A stretch of DNA of 31,916 bases from Bacteroidota bacterium. GTDB lineage: Bacteria > Bacteroidota > Bacteroidia > Bacteroidales > F082. The position numbers were made by a program, and so were the translations under genes. Under the pieces are notes generated by a model. That model did not search any database. It saw nothing but the letters and a program-made list of their open reading frames with translations, and was not told where the DNA came from. Of this stretch, positions 24,530 to 31,916 are shown piece after piece (within the stretch, counting starts at the first letter, position 1; the number at the start of each line of letters is the position of its first letter). The stretch covers positions 1-31,916 of the forward strand of contig NYYH01000078.1 in NCBI GenBank assembly GCA_002686705.1. The letters run 5' to 3'.

Positions 24530-25054
24530 ATGAAAAAAATAGTGCTGCTATATTGGGGTACGGGCGGGAATGTTGACAGAACTGCCCACATGGTTTATAA
24601 TATGTTTAACCCTGAAACAATAGATATATTTGATGTGGTTAGTTTTGATCATAATACCCTCGAAAATTATGAATTGATGATACTTGGTCATTCAACTATA
24701 GGGGCAGAAGCATGGCAGGATGCGAAAGCAGACAATGAATGGAACAGGTTTTTCCGAAACATTGAAAGCCACGACAGTTGTACTATAGTTGCTGCTTCAT
24801 TTGGTCTAGGTGATAAGATGCTTTATCCCGACCATTTTGTTGACGGATTAGGCATTTATAAGGCTGAAATGGACAAACTTAATATTCGTACAATTGGCAG
24901 TTGGCCATCAGATGATTATAAATTTACCGATTCAGCCGGCGAAAAAGATGGTTTCTTTTTCGGACTTGCACTTGATGTAGACAACGAACCGAAACTTTCA
25001 GAAGAGAGAATCAGGTTGTGGACTGATGAAATTAAAAAAGAAATGGGGTACTAA
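24530..25054 (+). CDS. Long-chain flavodoxin
   Basis: The 174-residue protein begins KKIVLLYWGTGGNVDRTA, an FMN phosphate-binding loop of flavodoxin type in which the usual T-x-T-G-x-T reads WGTGGNVDRT. The ILGHSTIG (51-58) and AASFGLGDKMLYPDHFVDGL (88-107) stretches match the isoalloxazine-binding loops of long-chain flavodoxins. It is a soluble one- or two-electron carrier able to replace ferredoxin, often when iron is scarce. No Fur box can be assigned. TACTTTTA at 24500-24507 is a 7/8 match to the -7 box, 22 bp before the ATG. It is divergent from the exporter gene and otherwise alone. Confidence 0.88.
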   Translation: MKKIVLLYWGTGGNVDRTAHMVYNMFNPETIDIFDVVSFDHNTLENYELMILGHSTIGAEAWQDAKADNEWNRFFRNIESHDSCTIVAASFGLGDKMLYPDHFVDGLGIYKAEMDKLNIRTIGSWPSDDYKFTDSAGEKDGFFFGLALDVDNEPKLSEERIRLWTDEIKKEMGY

Positions 25055-25161
25055 ATGTAACCTGTATCATTTTTAACCCTTTTGTTGCAGCACAATCAGG
25101 GCTCTTCCATTCTATGCAGACAGTATCTGTAAATAACTTTTCATTATTCAAGTCAAACATA

Positions 25162-25169
25162 TAACTTTG
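25162..25169 (+). promoter_or_regulatory. -7 box of the lytic transglycosylase promoter
   Basis: TAACTTTG is an exact TAnnTTTG match. It implies a leader of roughly 90 nt before the ATG at 25264. Confidence 0.45.
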
Positions 25170-25263
25170 CAAACTATTGCATTGAAAAATTGATTGCCTT
25201 ATCAAGGGTGAAGCAATATGAAACAAATAATATCTACCAAGACAGATAAAATTTATTAAACAT

Positions 25264-27009
25264 ATGAATTTAATTAAAATTACTATAGTTGGGTTTGCAT
25301 TTCTTTTCGCATCAAATATACATTCTCAACAAAATCAGGATACAATTTCTACTACCAATAATAAACCAGTAGATGTTACTATTGTGGATGGTGGGTATGA
25401 AAAACAAGTCCCAAATAATGTTAATATTGATACTACTGGTGAGTTTAATTTGTTGATCAAAGATTCTCAAATACTCATTACGTTGGACAAACTACTTTAC
25501 GATAAGTTCTACAAAAAAAGCTTCTTCACTGTTGATACATCCGGAAAATTCAACAATGAATTTCGTGTAGATGAAATACCTGCTTATGCAGATTCAATTT
25601 ATGACCAGAGAATTAAAGCGTTAAACCGCGAAACTCCCATAGAACTTACTTACAATAAAGAAGTAAAAAGTTATATCAACCTTTATGCTGTAAAAAAGAG
25701 GGAGCTAACGGCTAAAATGCTTGGCCTAAGCGAAATATATTTTCCAATGTTTGAAGAGGCGTTAGACAAATATGATATGCCTCTGGAAATAAAATATCTT
25801 GCTATTGTTGAGTCGGCATTAAACCCTGCTGCAGGATCGAACAAGGGTGCCAAAGGATTATGGCAGTTTATGTATGGCACGGGAAAGGTTTACGGGCTTA
25901 AAGTAACCTCTCTCATTGATGACAGGTACGATCCTTACAAATCAACTATTGCTGCCTGTGAACATTTGGGTGATTTATATGATATTTATGATGATTGGTC
26001 GTTAGCACTTGCAGCATATAATTCGGGTGCTGGAAATGTAAACAGAGCCATTCGTCGTGCTGGTGGAACTAAAAACTATTGGGCTGTATGGCCTTTTTTA
26101 CCACGTGAAACACGAGGCTATGTTCCTGCATTTATTGCAGTTAACTACGTTATGAACCATGCTTCTGAACACAATATCTATCCAACACGACCAGACATTT
26201 TTTATTATGATATCGATACAGTAACTGTTAGAGATGTGCTGGCATTTGATCAGCTTAACGAAATGCTTGGTATTCCAATGGATGAGTTGAAGTTTATGAA
26301 TCCTCAGTTTAAAAAAGGAATTATTCCTGCATCTTCAGGAAAAGAGTATACAATCAGATTACCTCGTAATTTTGTGGCTGATTATCTAAATAACGAGCAA
26401 CAACTTTATGCATATAAAACGAAGAAAGGTGTTGAGCGTGATAAGCTACTTGCAGAAATTAAAAAGGCAAAAGACCGCAATATTCACATTGTTAGAAGCG
26501 GTGAAAACCTTGGGCTTATTGCCAAAAGAAACCGTGTTTATGTAAATCAGATCAAACGGTGGAATAATCTGAGAAGTAACACAATCTATCCAGGTCAAAA
26601 GTTAGTACTTTATGGTTCAGGTAGTAGTAAGTATTATCAAAAATCTTCAATTCCGGTAGCTCGATCTTCCGAAAAAACAAACCATATTGTTAAAAATGGA
26701 GAGAACTTAGGTTTAATTGCAAAAAAGTACAAGTGTACAGTAACAGATCTTAAGGAATGGAATAATTTGGGTAGTTCAAAAATATTCCCCAAGCAAAAAC
26801 TTATTGTTTACAAACCAGCTAAAAAAGCTAGCAGCTCCTTTAAAGATGGAAAATATCTATATCATACCATACGTAAGGGAGATACATTATGGGATATCGC
26901 CAAAGAATATGATGGGGTTACAGTTGAAAAGATTAAATCTCTCAACAATATTAAAAATAGTCGTCGACTGGTACCTGGCCACAAAATTAAAATTGCGATT
27001 GTAAGTTAG
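25264..27009 (+). CDS. mltD: MltD-like lytic transglycosylase with three LysM domains
   Basis: The 581-residue exported protein (signal peptide ~1-21, ending SNIHSQ) has a lytic transglycosylase domain at ~150-305. The catalytic Glu183 sits in AIVESALNP, followed by GAKGLWQFM (195-203) and ALAAYNSGAGNV (248-259). Three LysM repeats, at ~407-449, ~473-516 and ~532-578, bind peptidoglycan; the first two are very alike (SGENLGLIAK/NGENLGLIAK). Enzymes of this type cut the glycan strand and form 1,6-anhydro ends in the periplasm. The signal peptide has no lipobox cysteine, unlike E. coli MltD. The N-terminal ~120 residues after the signal are low in motifs. Confidence 0.9.
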   Translation: MNLIKITIVGFAFLFASNIHSQQNQDTISTTNNKPVDVTIVDGGYEKQVPNNVNIDTTGEFNLLIKDSQILITLDKLLYDKFYKKSFFTVDTSGKFNNEFRVDEIPAYADSIYDQRIKALNRETPIELTYNKEVKSYINLYAVKKRELTAKMLGLSEIYFPMFEEALDKYDMPLEIKYLAIVESALNPAAGSNKGAKGLWQFMYGTGKVYGLKVTSLIDDRYDPYKSTIAACEHLGDLYDIYDDWSLALAAYNSGAGNVNRAIRRAGGTKNYWAVWPFLPRETRGYVPAFIAVNYVMNHASEHNIYPTRPDIFYYDIDTVTVRDVLAFDQLNEMLGIPMDELKFMNPQFKKGIIPASSGKEYTIRLPRNFVADYLNNEQQLYAYKTKKGVERDKLLAEIKKAKDRNIHIVRSGENLGLIAKRNRVYVNQIKRWNNLRSNTIYPGQKLVLYGSGSSKYYQKSSIPVARSSEKTNHIVKNGENLGLIAKKYKCTVTDLKEWNNLGSSKIFPKQKLIVYKPAKKASSSFKDGKYLYHTIRKGDTLWDIAKEYDGVTVEKIKSLNNIKNSRRLVPGHKIKIAIVS

Positions 27010-27145
27010 CTACAATAATCCATCACTTAAATAGTTATAATACTAGTATTTTCAAACGAAATATCAATTGGATAACGAGCAGGCTATGAGCCGTTAACAG
27101 TGATAACCAGTTTAAAATATTACTAAATAATATCGAAGAAAGAAA

Positions 27146-28156
27146 ATGAAATTATCCGGATTACAAATGTGTTTTGTTGTTGCCATGATGATATTTACTG
27201 TAGCATCGTGTGATAGCAATAAGAATCGATCAAATTTACCACGCTCCATTGGAAACACTTCTGAGGTGTTAGTAGTATTACAAAACGAGCAACAATGGGA
27301 TAATATGATAGGGCAAGCTATTAAAAAATTCATTGGGCAGGAACAGTATGGCTTAGCTCAGGCTGAGCCTATTTTTGATTTGGCTCATATAACGAAAAAC
27401 AACTTTTCGGATATGTTTAAAAAGCATAGAAATATTCTGATAGTTAATATTAATAAAAAAGATACTGCCGTAAAGGTTGAGTCATTTAAAGATAGATGGG
27501 CAAGCCCTCAAAGGATAATTAGGATAACATCTAACTCTGCTTCGCAATTTGCAGCCAAATTTCCCGACTATGCTGAAAACATTATTAGAAATTATAATAT
27601 GGCTGAAAGAAGCAGGATTCTTTCAGTATTCAGACCCAGTTCAAAAAACAAAGTGCTTAATAAAGTTCGAAAATCTTTTAATCTGGACATTATAGTTCCA
27701 CAGGGATTTTATGTTGCAAAAACAGCCGCCGGATTTATGTGGATAAGAAAAGAAGTTACAGACTTTAGCCAGGGAATAATAATTATGTCAGAACCTTATG
27801 CTGACAAAGAACAGTTTTCGAAAAACAGCATTGCTGCACGAACAAACCGTTACTTAAAGCAATATATACCAGGCGACTCAGAAGGATCTTACATGGTTAT
27901 TGATGATGAGTTTATTTCACCGATTACTTCACCAATTGAAAATTTTATATCAGAATACACTGTTGAAATGAGAGGGGTTTGGAGTGTTGAACACGATTTT
28001 ATGGGTGGACCTTTTATCAGCTATACTTTTGTTGATCCACGAAATAATCAAATTTTAACCTTAATGGGTTATGTGTATCATCCTAACAAGAAAAAACGTA
28101 ATCTGCTCCGCCAACTTGAAGCAATTATTTATTCCGTAAAATCTAGGAATTTGTAA
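27146..28156 (+). CDS. DUF4837 lipoprotein
   Basis: The 336-residue protein has a lipobox (TVASC|DSN, Cys22), then the segment RSIGNTSEVLVVLQNEQQWD typical of the DUF4837 family in Bacteroidota. Two similar halves seem to be present, the second ending FISYTFVDPRNNQILTLMGYVYHPN...KRNLLRQLEAIIYSV. It is probably held in the inner leaflet of the outer membrane. The function of the family is not known. It follows the transglycosylase by 136 bp on the same strand and may be in one unit with it. Confidence 0.85.
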   Translation: MKLSGLQMCFVVAMMIFTVASCDSNKNRSNLPRSIGNTSEVLVVLQNEQQWDNMIGQAIKKFIGQEQYGLAQAEPIFDLAHITKNNFSDMFKKHRNILIVNINKKDTAVKVESFKDRWASPQRIIRITSNSASQFAAKFPDYAENIIRNYNMAERSRILSVFRPSSKNKVLNKVRKSFNLDIIVPQGFYVAKTAAGFMWIRKEVTDFSQGIIIMSEPYADKEQFSKNSIAARTNRYLKQYIPGDSEGSYMVIDDEFISPITSPIENFISEYTVEMRGVWSVEHDFMGGPFISYTFVDPRNNQILTLMGYVYHPNKKKRNLLRQLEAIIYSVKSRNL

Positions 28157-28197
28157 TTATTTAACATTCTCATTATAAAGCAGAAAGCTTTTATTAT

Positions 28198-28205
28198 TAA
28201 TTTTG
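28198..28205 (+). promoter_or_regulatory. -7 box just before the small acidic gene
   Basis: TAATTTTG matches TAnnTTTG exactly and ends only 8 bp before the ATG at 28214, implying an almost leaderless mRNA, an arrangement seen for some Bacteroidota genes. No -33 TTG is clear. Confidence 0.4.
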
Positions 28206-28213
28206 CCGCTACG

Positions 28214-28627
28214 ATGGAAGATGAAAAATTCAAACAAGATCTGGACGAACTGTTCAGACTGTTTAAAAAGCTTGTTGAAACACAATCGTTAGATGATGTT
28301 CCCGGTGTGGATGGTATGATGCTGAAACAGTTTCAGTTCTTTTTTAGTAATTATGAAAACATGAAAGACCAAATTGGACATCAGCTCCAAGGTCAATTTG
28401 GAGAGCCTGTTAAAGAAATGGTTAGCAATTTGGTTAAGCAGCTTAAAGAACAATTAGGTGAAGATGAGTATACTAATATTGAACAAGTAACTGAAGATGA
28501 ACCTGTACTGGAACTGGATAGTTCTAAACATTCGATTGAAGAAATTGATCTTTTGCTTAAAAATCCCGACCTGACTGAGGAACAGGTTAATGAACTGCTT
28601 GATCGCAGAGCAGAATTATTACAATAA
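28214..28627 (+). CDS. Small acidic hypothetical protein
   Basis: The 137-residue product is strongly acidic, with no signal peptide or membrane helix, so it is cytoplasmic. It reads as helical: DEKFKQDLDELFRLFKKLVE at the start, an amphipathic centre (VKEMVSNLVKQLKEQL), and a C-terminal helix pair (IEEIDLLLKNPDLTEEQVNELLDRRAELL). I do not recognise a family with a known role. It overlaps the next gene's first possible ATG by 38 bp, and the two are clearly in one unit. Confidence 0.7.
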   Translation: MEDEKFKQDLDELFRLFKKLVETQSLDDVPGVDGMMLKQFQFFFSNYENMKDQIGHQLQGQFGEPVKEMVSNLVKQLKEQLGEDEYTNIEQVTEDEPVLELDSSKHSIEEIDLLLKNPDLTEEQVNELLDRRAELLQ

Positions 28628-29252
28628 TAAATTACCCACTTTGTCAAGGCCTAATTTCAAGAAATCCATTAAAAATTACTTTACAAAAAAGAAATGGTAC
28701 AGTATCGTTTCTGATGCTGTTTTTGTATTGCTGATAGTCTTACTAATTATTCCCTCAACAAGAATAGAAGTAACTTCATTTTTTATCAGACTAACATCTC
28801 TAACACCATCCACTTTAAACAAGGATGAGCAGTTTAAGTTAAATCGGCAGGCTGAAACGTGGCAAATTATTGACATGAAAGGTGATCAGATTTCATTTTC
28901 ATCCCTAAATGAAAAGCCGGTGTTCTTGAATTTTTGGGCAACATGGTGTCCTCCTTGCATTGCCGAACTGCCAGGAATTATTGAACTATATGAAAAATAC
29001 AAAAATGAAGTTAACTTTGTTTTGGTAAGCAACGAAAGTCGAGCTAAGGTGCTTGATTTTGCCAAAACAAGCAACTTTAACAAATCTCTTTTTTATCGAA
29101 ACACATCTTTGCCTTCTAATTTCAGTAGTCAGAGCATACCAACAACATTTATTATAAGTAAAAACGGTTATGTTGTAGTAAGCGAAAAAGGCGCAGCTCG
29201 ATGGAATTCTGACCGAATTGAGGAAGTAATTAATAAATTAATTTCTGAATGA
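28590..29252 (+). CDS. Membrane-anchored TlpA/ResA-like thioredoxin
   Basis: From the ATG at 28590 the product is 220 residues. A TTG at 28641 (LSRPNFKKSI) would avoid the 38-bp overlap and give 203 residues; I cannot decide between them. A single membrane helix lies at ~40-55 (with the long start). A periplasmic thioredoxin domain follows, with the redox site ATWCPPC (Cys120, Cys123), the cis-proline region QSIPTTFII and a final helix. Such proteins reduce disulphides in cytochrome c maturation or other envelope proteins. No partner is visible, and the adjacent acidic protein is cytoplasmic. Confidence 0.85.
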   Translation: MNCLIAEQNYYNNKLPTLSRPNFKKSIKNYFTKKKWYSIVSDAVFVLLIVLLIIPSTRIEVTSFFIRLTSLTPSTLNKDEQFKLNRQAETWQIIDMKGDQISFSSLNEKPVFLNFWATWCPPCIAELPGIIELYEKYKNEVNFVLVSNESRAKVLDFAKTSNFNKSLFYRNTSLPSNFSSQSIPTTFIISKNGYVVVSEKGAARWNSDRIEEVINKLISE

Positions 29253-29287
29253 AGCAAGTATGTTAGTAACGTCTATTATGTAAATCT

Positions 29288-29321
29288 TTGACTTTATAAA
29301 CAAGCTTATTTAGTATATTTG
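29288..29321 (+). promoter_or_regulatory. Promoter of the beta-barrel gene
   Basis: TTG at 29288-29290 and TATATTTG at 29314-29321 are 23 bp apart, at the edge of the TTG-N17-23-TAnnTTTG range. The ATG follows the -7 box by 13 bp. Confidence 0.6.
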
Positions 29322-29334
29322 TAAAAAATTAACG

Positions 29335-30006
29335 ATGAAGCATCTAAAAATTTTATTCTCAATTTTACTTGTTTTCCTTTTTATTGGAACTTCATTCTCA
29401 CAAGTAATAAGTGAAAGTGCAAGAAGAAAAATTACTGTTGGCGCTGACTTCTTTACTGATATCTGGCAAGGCAAACCTTCCGACATGAGATTGCGAACTA
29501 TAAATCAAGGTTTTAACATTTTTGCTATGTATAATCTTCAGTTAGCAGAAACAAATTCGTCATTTTCTTTTGGTCTAGGCGTTGATAATCATAATTTGTA
29601 CAGCAATACGAGGATAGAGAATATTCATGGAGATACCATTAAATTTATTCCCATCACAGATGTATATCAAAGAAGCAAAATCAACTTAACATACTTATCT
29701 GTTCCTTTGGAATTTAAAATAAGGTTAAAGAGCGAAATAAAATTTAGTGTTGGATTTAAAATTCGATATTTAATTAGCAGCAAAGACAAATATATTGGGG
29801 ATGTTCCTGGTGAACCAAAAGGAAAAACAAATGTCAAACGTAAAAAAATTTCCCGAACTGAAGATTATGCTTATGGATTTACTTTGCGTTTTGGATATAA
29901 ATCCTTCAACTTATTTGGCTATTATCAATTATCCAACATATTTAAAAAAGGCAAAGGCCCCCAAATGTATCCTATTTCTGTAGGTTTAACTATCACTCCT
30001 TTTTAA
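29335..30006 (+). CDS. Outer-membrane beta-barrel protein
   Basis: The 223-residue protein has a signal peptide (ends GTSFSQ) and about eight amphipathic strands ending in the C-terminal Phe (YPISVGLTITPF), as in small outer-membrane barrels of the OmpA/OMP_b-brl type. Examples are INLTYLSVPLEFKIRL, IKFSVGFKIRYLIS, YGFTLRFGYKSFNLFGYYQL and the final strand. There is no peptidoglycan-binding domain. Its function is unknown; it may be a porin-like or adhesion barrel. It has its own promoter and lies between the thioredoxin and the LpxR-like gene. Confidence 0.8.
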   Translation: MKHLKILFSILLVFLFIGTSFSQVISESARRKITVGADFFTDIWQGKPSDMRLRTINQGFNIFAMYNLQLAETNSSFSFGLGVDNHNLYSNTRIENIHGDTIKFIPITDVYQRSKINLTYLSVPLEFKIRLKSEIKFSVGFKIRYLISSKDKYIGDVPGEPKGKTNVKRKKISRTEDYAYGFTLRFGYKSFNLFGYYQLSNIFKKGKGPQMYPISVGLTITPF

Positions 30007-30111
30007 GAATTCCAGACTTTCTCAACATTTTTATAATAAGTCCATTCAGGATGGGTTTACTATTTGATATGACAGTTATATGGATAACCGAAAAACCCAG
30101 AATAATTAATC

Positions 30112-31089
30112 GTGTTTAGATACTTTTATTATATCCTGTTTTATTTTGTTGTTAGCATTCCGGCATTTGGCCAGGTAACAAGCAGCCCTATTATTTGGCA
30201 AAATGCAAATAACAAAAGTGCAACTATAAAACTTGATAACGACACTTACTATTTAACCGATTATTATTACACCTATGGTTTGGAAATTAAACTTATCCTC
30301 CCGGTTTTTAACCATACACCATTGTCCCCCATCTTTCCGAAGGTATCAAAAAGTTCAAATTTAATCGGTTGTATTTCGATTGCTCAACGGCTTTATACAC
30401 CCAAAAATATTCGTGATACACTAGTGCAATTTAATGACAGACCATTTGCGGCAACACTTGAATTGGATCATACATTGTTATCATATAATACTAGATCAGG
30501 GATAGAATTTTTGAGCAGAGTCCAAATTGGTGTAATTGGTCCAATAGCCGGAGGAGAGAGGTTTCATCGAAAAATTCATGAATGGATCAAATCACCTGAT
30601 CCAAAGGGTTGGGATTATCAAATTGCCAATGATATCATACTAAACTATGATCTATTTCTGAATTATCCATTAATTTATAAGTCATCCTACAAAATAGCAA
30701 CTACCGGCAGTGTTCATGCAGGAACATTATTTGATGATATTGGTGTTGGATTAAATTTTGCTGCTGGAAAAGATCAATTCGTTAAGAAAAATTTGTCAAT
30801 AGGATCTAGAAAAGCATCAAATAAAAAGTTGAAAATCTATTTTAGCGGCGATGCATTTCTAAAATTGGTGCTTTACAATGCAACCTTACAAGGAGGTTTA
30901 TTTTCAAATAACGATCCTTATGTGTTAAAGTATTCGGAAATTTCAAAATTGGTATTTTCCGCGAATGCAACATTGGGTTTATTGTGGAAAGGGATAGCTT
31001 TAAGTTATACGCATTATTTTCTAACTAAAGAATTCGATATGGGGACGAATCATAATTATGGAAGTTTTACGCTTTCAATTTACTTTTGA
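30112..31089 (+). CDS. LpxR-like lipid A 3'-O-deacylase (DUF2219)
   Basis: The start is a GTG at 30112 followed by a signal peptide (ends SIPAFG). The 325-residue protein looks like the LpxR barrel. The DND motif gives Asn43/Asp44 in LDNDTYYLTDYYYTYG, RPFAATLELDH follows (110-120), and GVIGPIAGGERFHRKIHEW contains His156 in the place of the catalytic His of LpxR. GWDYQIANDI and late strands complete the barrel, ending in an aromatic residue. LpxR removes the 3'-acyloxyacyl group of lipid A in the outer membrane. Whether this one does is inferred from motifs. Confidence 0.8.
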   Translation: MFRYFYYILFYFVVSIPAFGQVTSSPIIWQNANNKSATIKLDNDTYYLTDYYYTYGLEIKLILPVFNHTPLSPIFPKVSKSSNLIGCISIAQRLYTPKNIRDTLVQFNDRPFAATLELDHTLLSYNTRSGIEFLSRVQIGVIGPIAGGERFHRKIHEWIKSPDPKGWDYQIANDIILNYDLFLNYPLIYKSSYKIATTGSVHAGTLFDDIGVGLNFAAGKDQFVKKNLSIGSRKASNKKLKIYFSGDAFLKLVLYNATLQGGLFSNNDPYVLKYSEISKLVFSANATLGLLWKGIALSYTHYFLTKEFDMGTNHNYGSFTLSIYF

Positions 31090-31111
31090 AATAATTCTTT
31101 ATAATTCAACT

Positions 31112-31842
31112 TTAATTAATCACAATCATCTTTCCTGATGCTATTTGATCACTTGTTTCGATGGTGAAGTAATATATCCCTGGAGAAAGTCCTGTTGCAT
31201 TCCATAGCACTTGTTGTTGTCCCATTGATTGATTTTCTCGGATCACCTTTACTGTCTCTCCAAGATTATTAATAATGGAAATTTTGACTTGTGATGAATG
31301 TTGAAGATGGTATGAAATAACTGTCGAATTTGAAACGGGGTTAGGATATATGTGTAAATTCTCATCCAACAGTTTTATCTCCTGCTTTCCTACAGTGGTT
31401 TCAATATGGATTATCCGAATGGCATGATTATTATAATCTATAACATACAGTCTGTTTAGATCATAATCCATAACACTTCCCCTTGGAAAATTAAATTTGG
31501 CAAGAGAATCAACTGCATCAAAAAATCCTGCCTCCCCTGTTCCTGCATATGTAGTTACAAAATACTCAGCATCAATTTTTCGCATCACCTGATTAGCACC
31601 ATCACCAACAAATAAAGTTCCATCTTGTATAACATGTACAGCAGTAGGTGTATCAAATTTTGCTTCATCTCCTGAACCATTTTGAAAACCACCACCATTA
31701 GGTCCAAACCCACTACTTCCGGCAATTGTAGAAACCATCCTTGCAGCATCAATTTTTCGGATACGATGATTGTATGCATCAGCCACAAAAATATTATTGA
31801 GTTGATCAATAGAAAGTTCGCATGGTGTGTATGTATAGTTTC
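31112..31842 (-). pseudogene. NHL-repeat protein with T9SS sorting domain, N-terminus missing
   Basis: The minus-strand frame is open from a TGA at 31841-31843 to the stop at 31112. It contains NHL-type propeller blades (NNIFVADAYNHRIRKID, DGTLFVGDGANQVMRKID, NRLYVIDYNNHAIRI). It ends with a type IX secretion sorting domain (IYPNPVSNSTVISY ... GLSPGIYYFTIETSDQIASGKMIVIN), so the parent protein was secreted to the cell surface. No signal peptide or start precedes the first blade, and the stop at 31841 interrupts before a full propeller could be made. A GTG at 31786 is only the first internal start. It is probably a truncated surface-protein gene. Confidence 0.75.
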
Positions 31843-31916
31843 AGCAAAAAGTGAACTTTTCACGAGTCAAATTTAAGATATATATTTTATAATTTTATTA
31901 ATCTTAAAAAGTAAAG

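Noticed and set aside
28590..28640. Separate leader peptide before the TlpA-like gene
   Set aside because: It is in frame with the thioredoxin protein, so it is either its N-terminus or simply the overlap with the acidic gene.

Overview
The window is AT-rich DNA from a member of the Bacteroidota, most likely a Bacteroidales/Marinilabiliales-type marine or sediment bacterium. The evidence is: several good TAnnTTTG (-7) promoter boxes, few Shine-Dalgarno-like sites, a C-terminal type IX secretion sorting domain, a DUF4837 lipoprotein, a DUF1573 protein, an RprXY-like two-component pair, and several envelope proteins with Bacteroidota-style signal peptides. No species can be named from the sequence alone.

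Layout. (A) 1-7110 is an accessory, partly decayed region. It holds the 5' part of a secreted protein gene (minus strand), an orphan Cache-domain lipoprotein, and a chimeric ORF joining the start of a penicillin-acylase-like gene to the end of a sulfotransferase gene. A secreted PsiD-like phosphatidylserine-decarboxylase-family enzyme follows, beside a small ORF that looks like a lipoprotein with a lost lipobox cysteine. About 1 kb without genes comes next, then an IS1595-like transposase remnant inside a dense cluster of CAGTTG/CAACTG repeats, a winged-helix replication-type fragment, and an isochorismatase-fold hydrolase that begins abruptly at a junction. (B) 7243-16481 carries envelope and stress functions: a PhoA-type alkaline phosphatase lipoprotein, a very large M1-M28-PDZ peptidase, the histidine kinase/response regulator pair with a divergent DUF1573 gene, and a two-gene unit of a SigZ-type ECF sigma factor with a cysteine-rich tail and a cation-diffusion-facilitator exporter. 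(C) 16638-19900 has a carboxypeptidase-regulatory-like secreted protein, a PpsR-type PPDK/PEP-synthase regulator, an ArsN2-like acetyltransferase pseudogene broken by one stop codon, and a tRNA-Lys(CUU) gene whose 3' end is duplicated 78 bp downstream. (D) 19906-30006 reads as ordinary conserved genome: a transglutaminase-like protein, a methionine-type aminotransferase overlapping an omega-amidase, an ABC exporter, a flavodoxin, an MltD-like lytic transglycosylase with three LysM domains, the DUF4837 lipoprotein, a small acidic protein, a membrane-anchored TlpA-like thioredoxin, and a beta-barrel protein. (E) 30112-31916 ends with an LpxR-like lipid A deacylase and an N-terminally truncated NHL-repeat/T9SS protein.

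How genes appear to work together. The aminotransferase and omega-amidase form a translationally coupled pair consistent with glutamine-driven transamination of the methionine-salvage keto acid. The sigma factor and CDF exporter look like a self-contained metal-responsive unit. The kinase, regulator and divergent DUF1573 gene share an intergenic region with two 10-bp direct repeats 21 bp apart and a 14-bp palindrome, a plausible operator. The clearest unexplained features are the CAACTG repeat cluster beside the replication-type fragment, the secreted PsiD-like enzyme flanked by two similar terminator-plus-GGGTAGCAAA cassettes, and the SigZ/CDF unit. No complete new defence or mobile system could be demonstrated.
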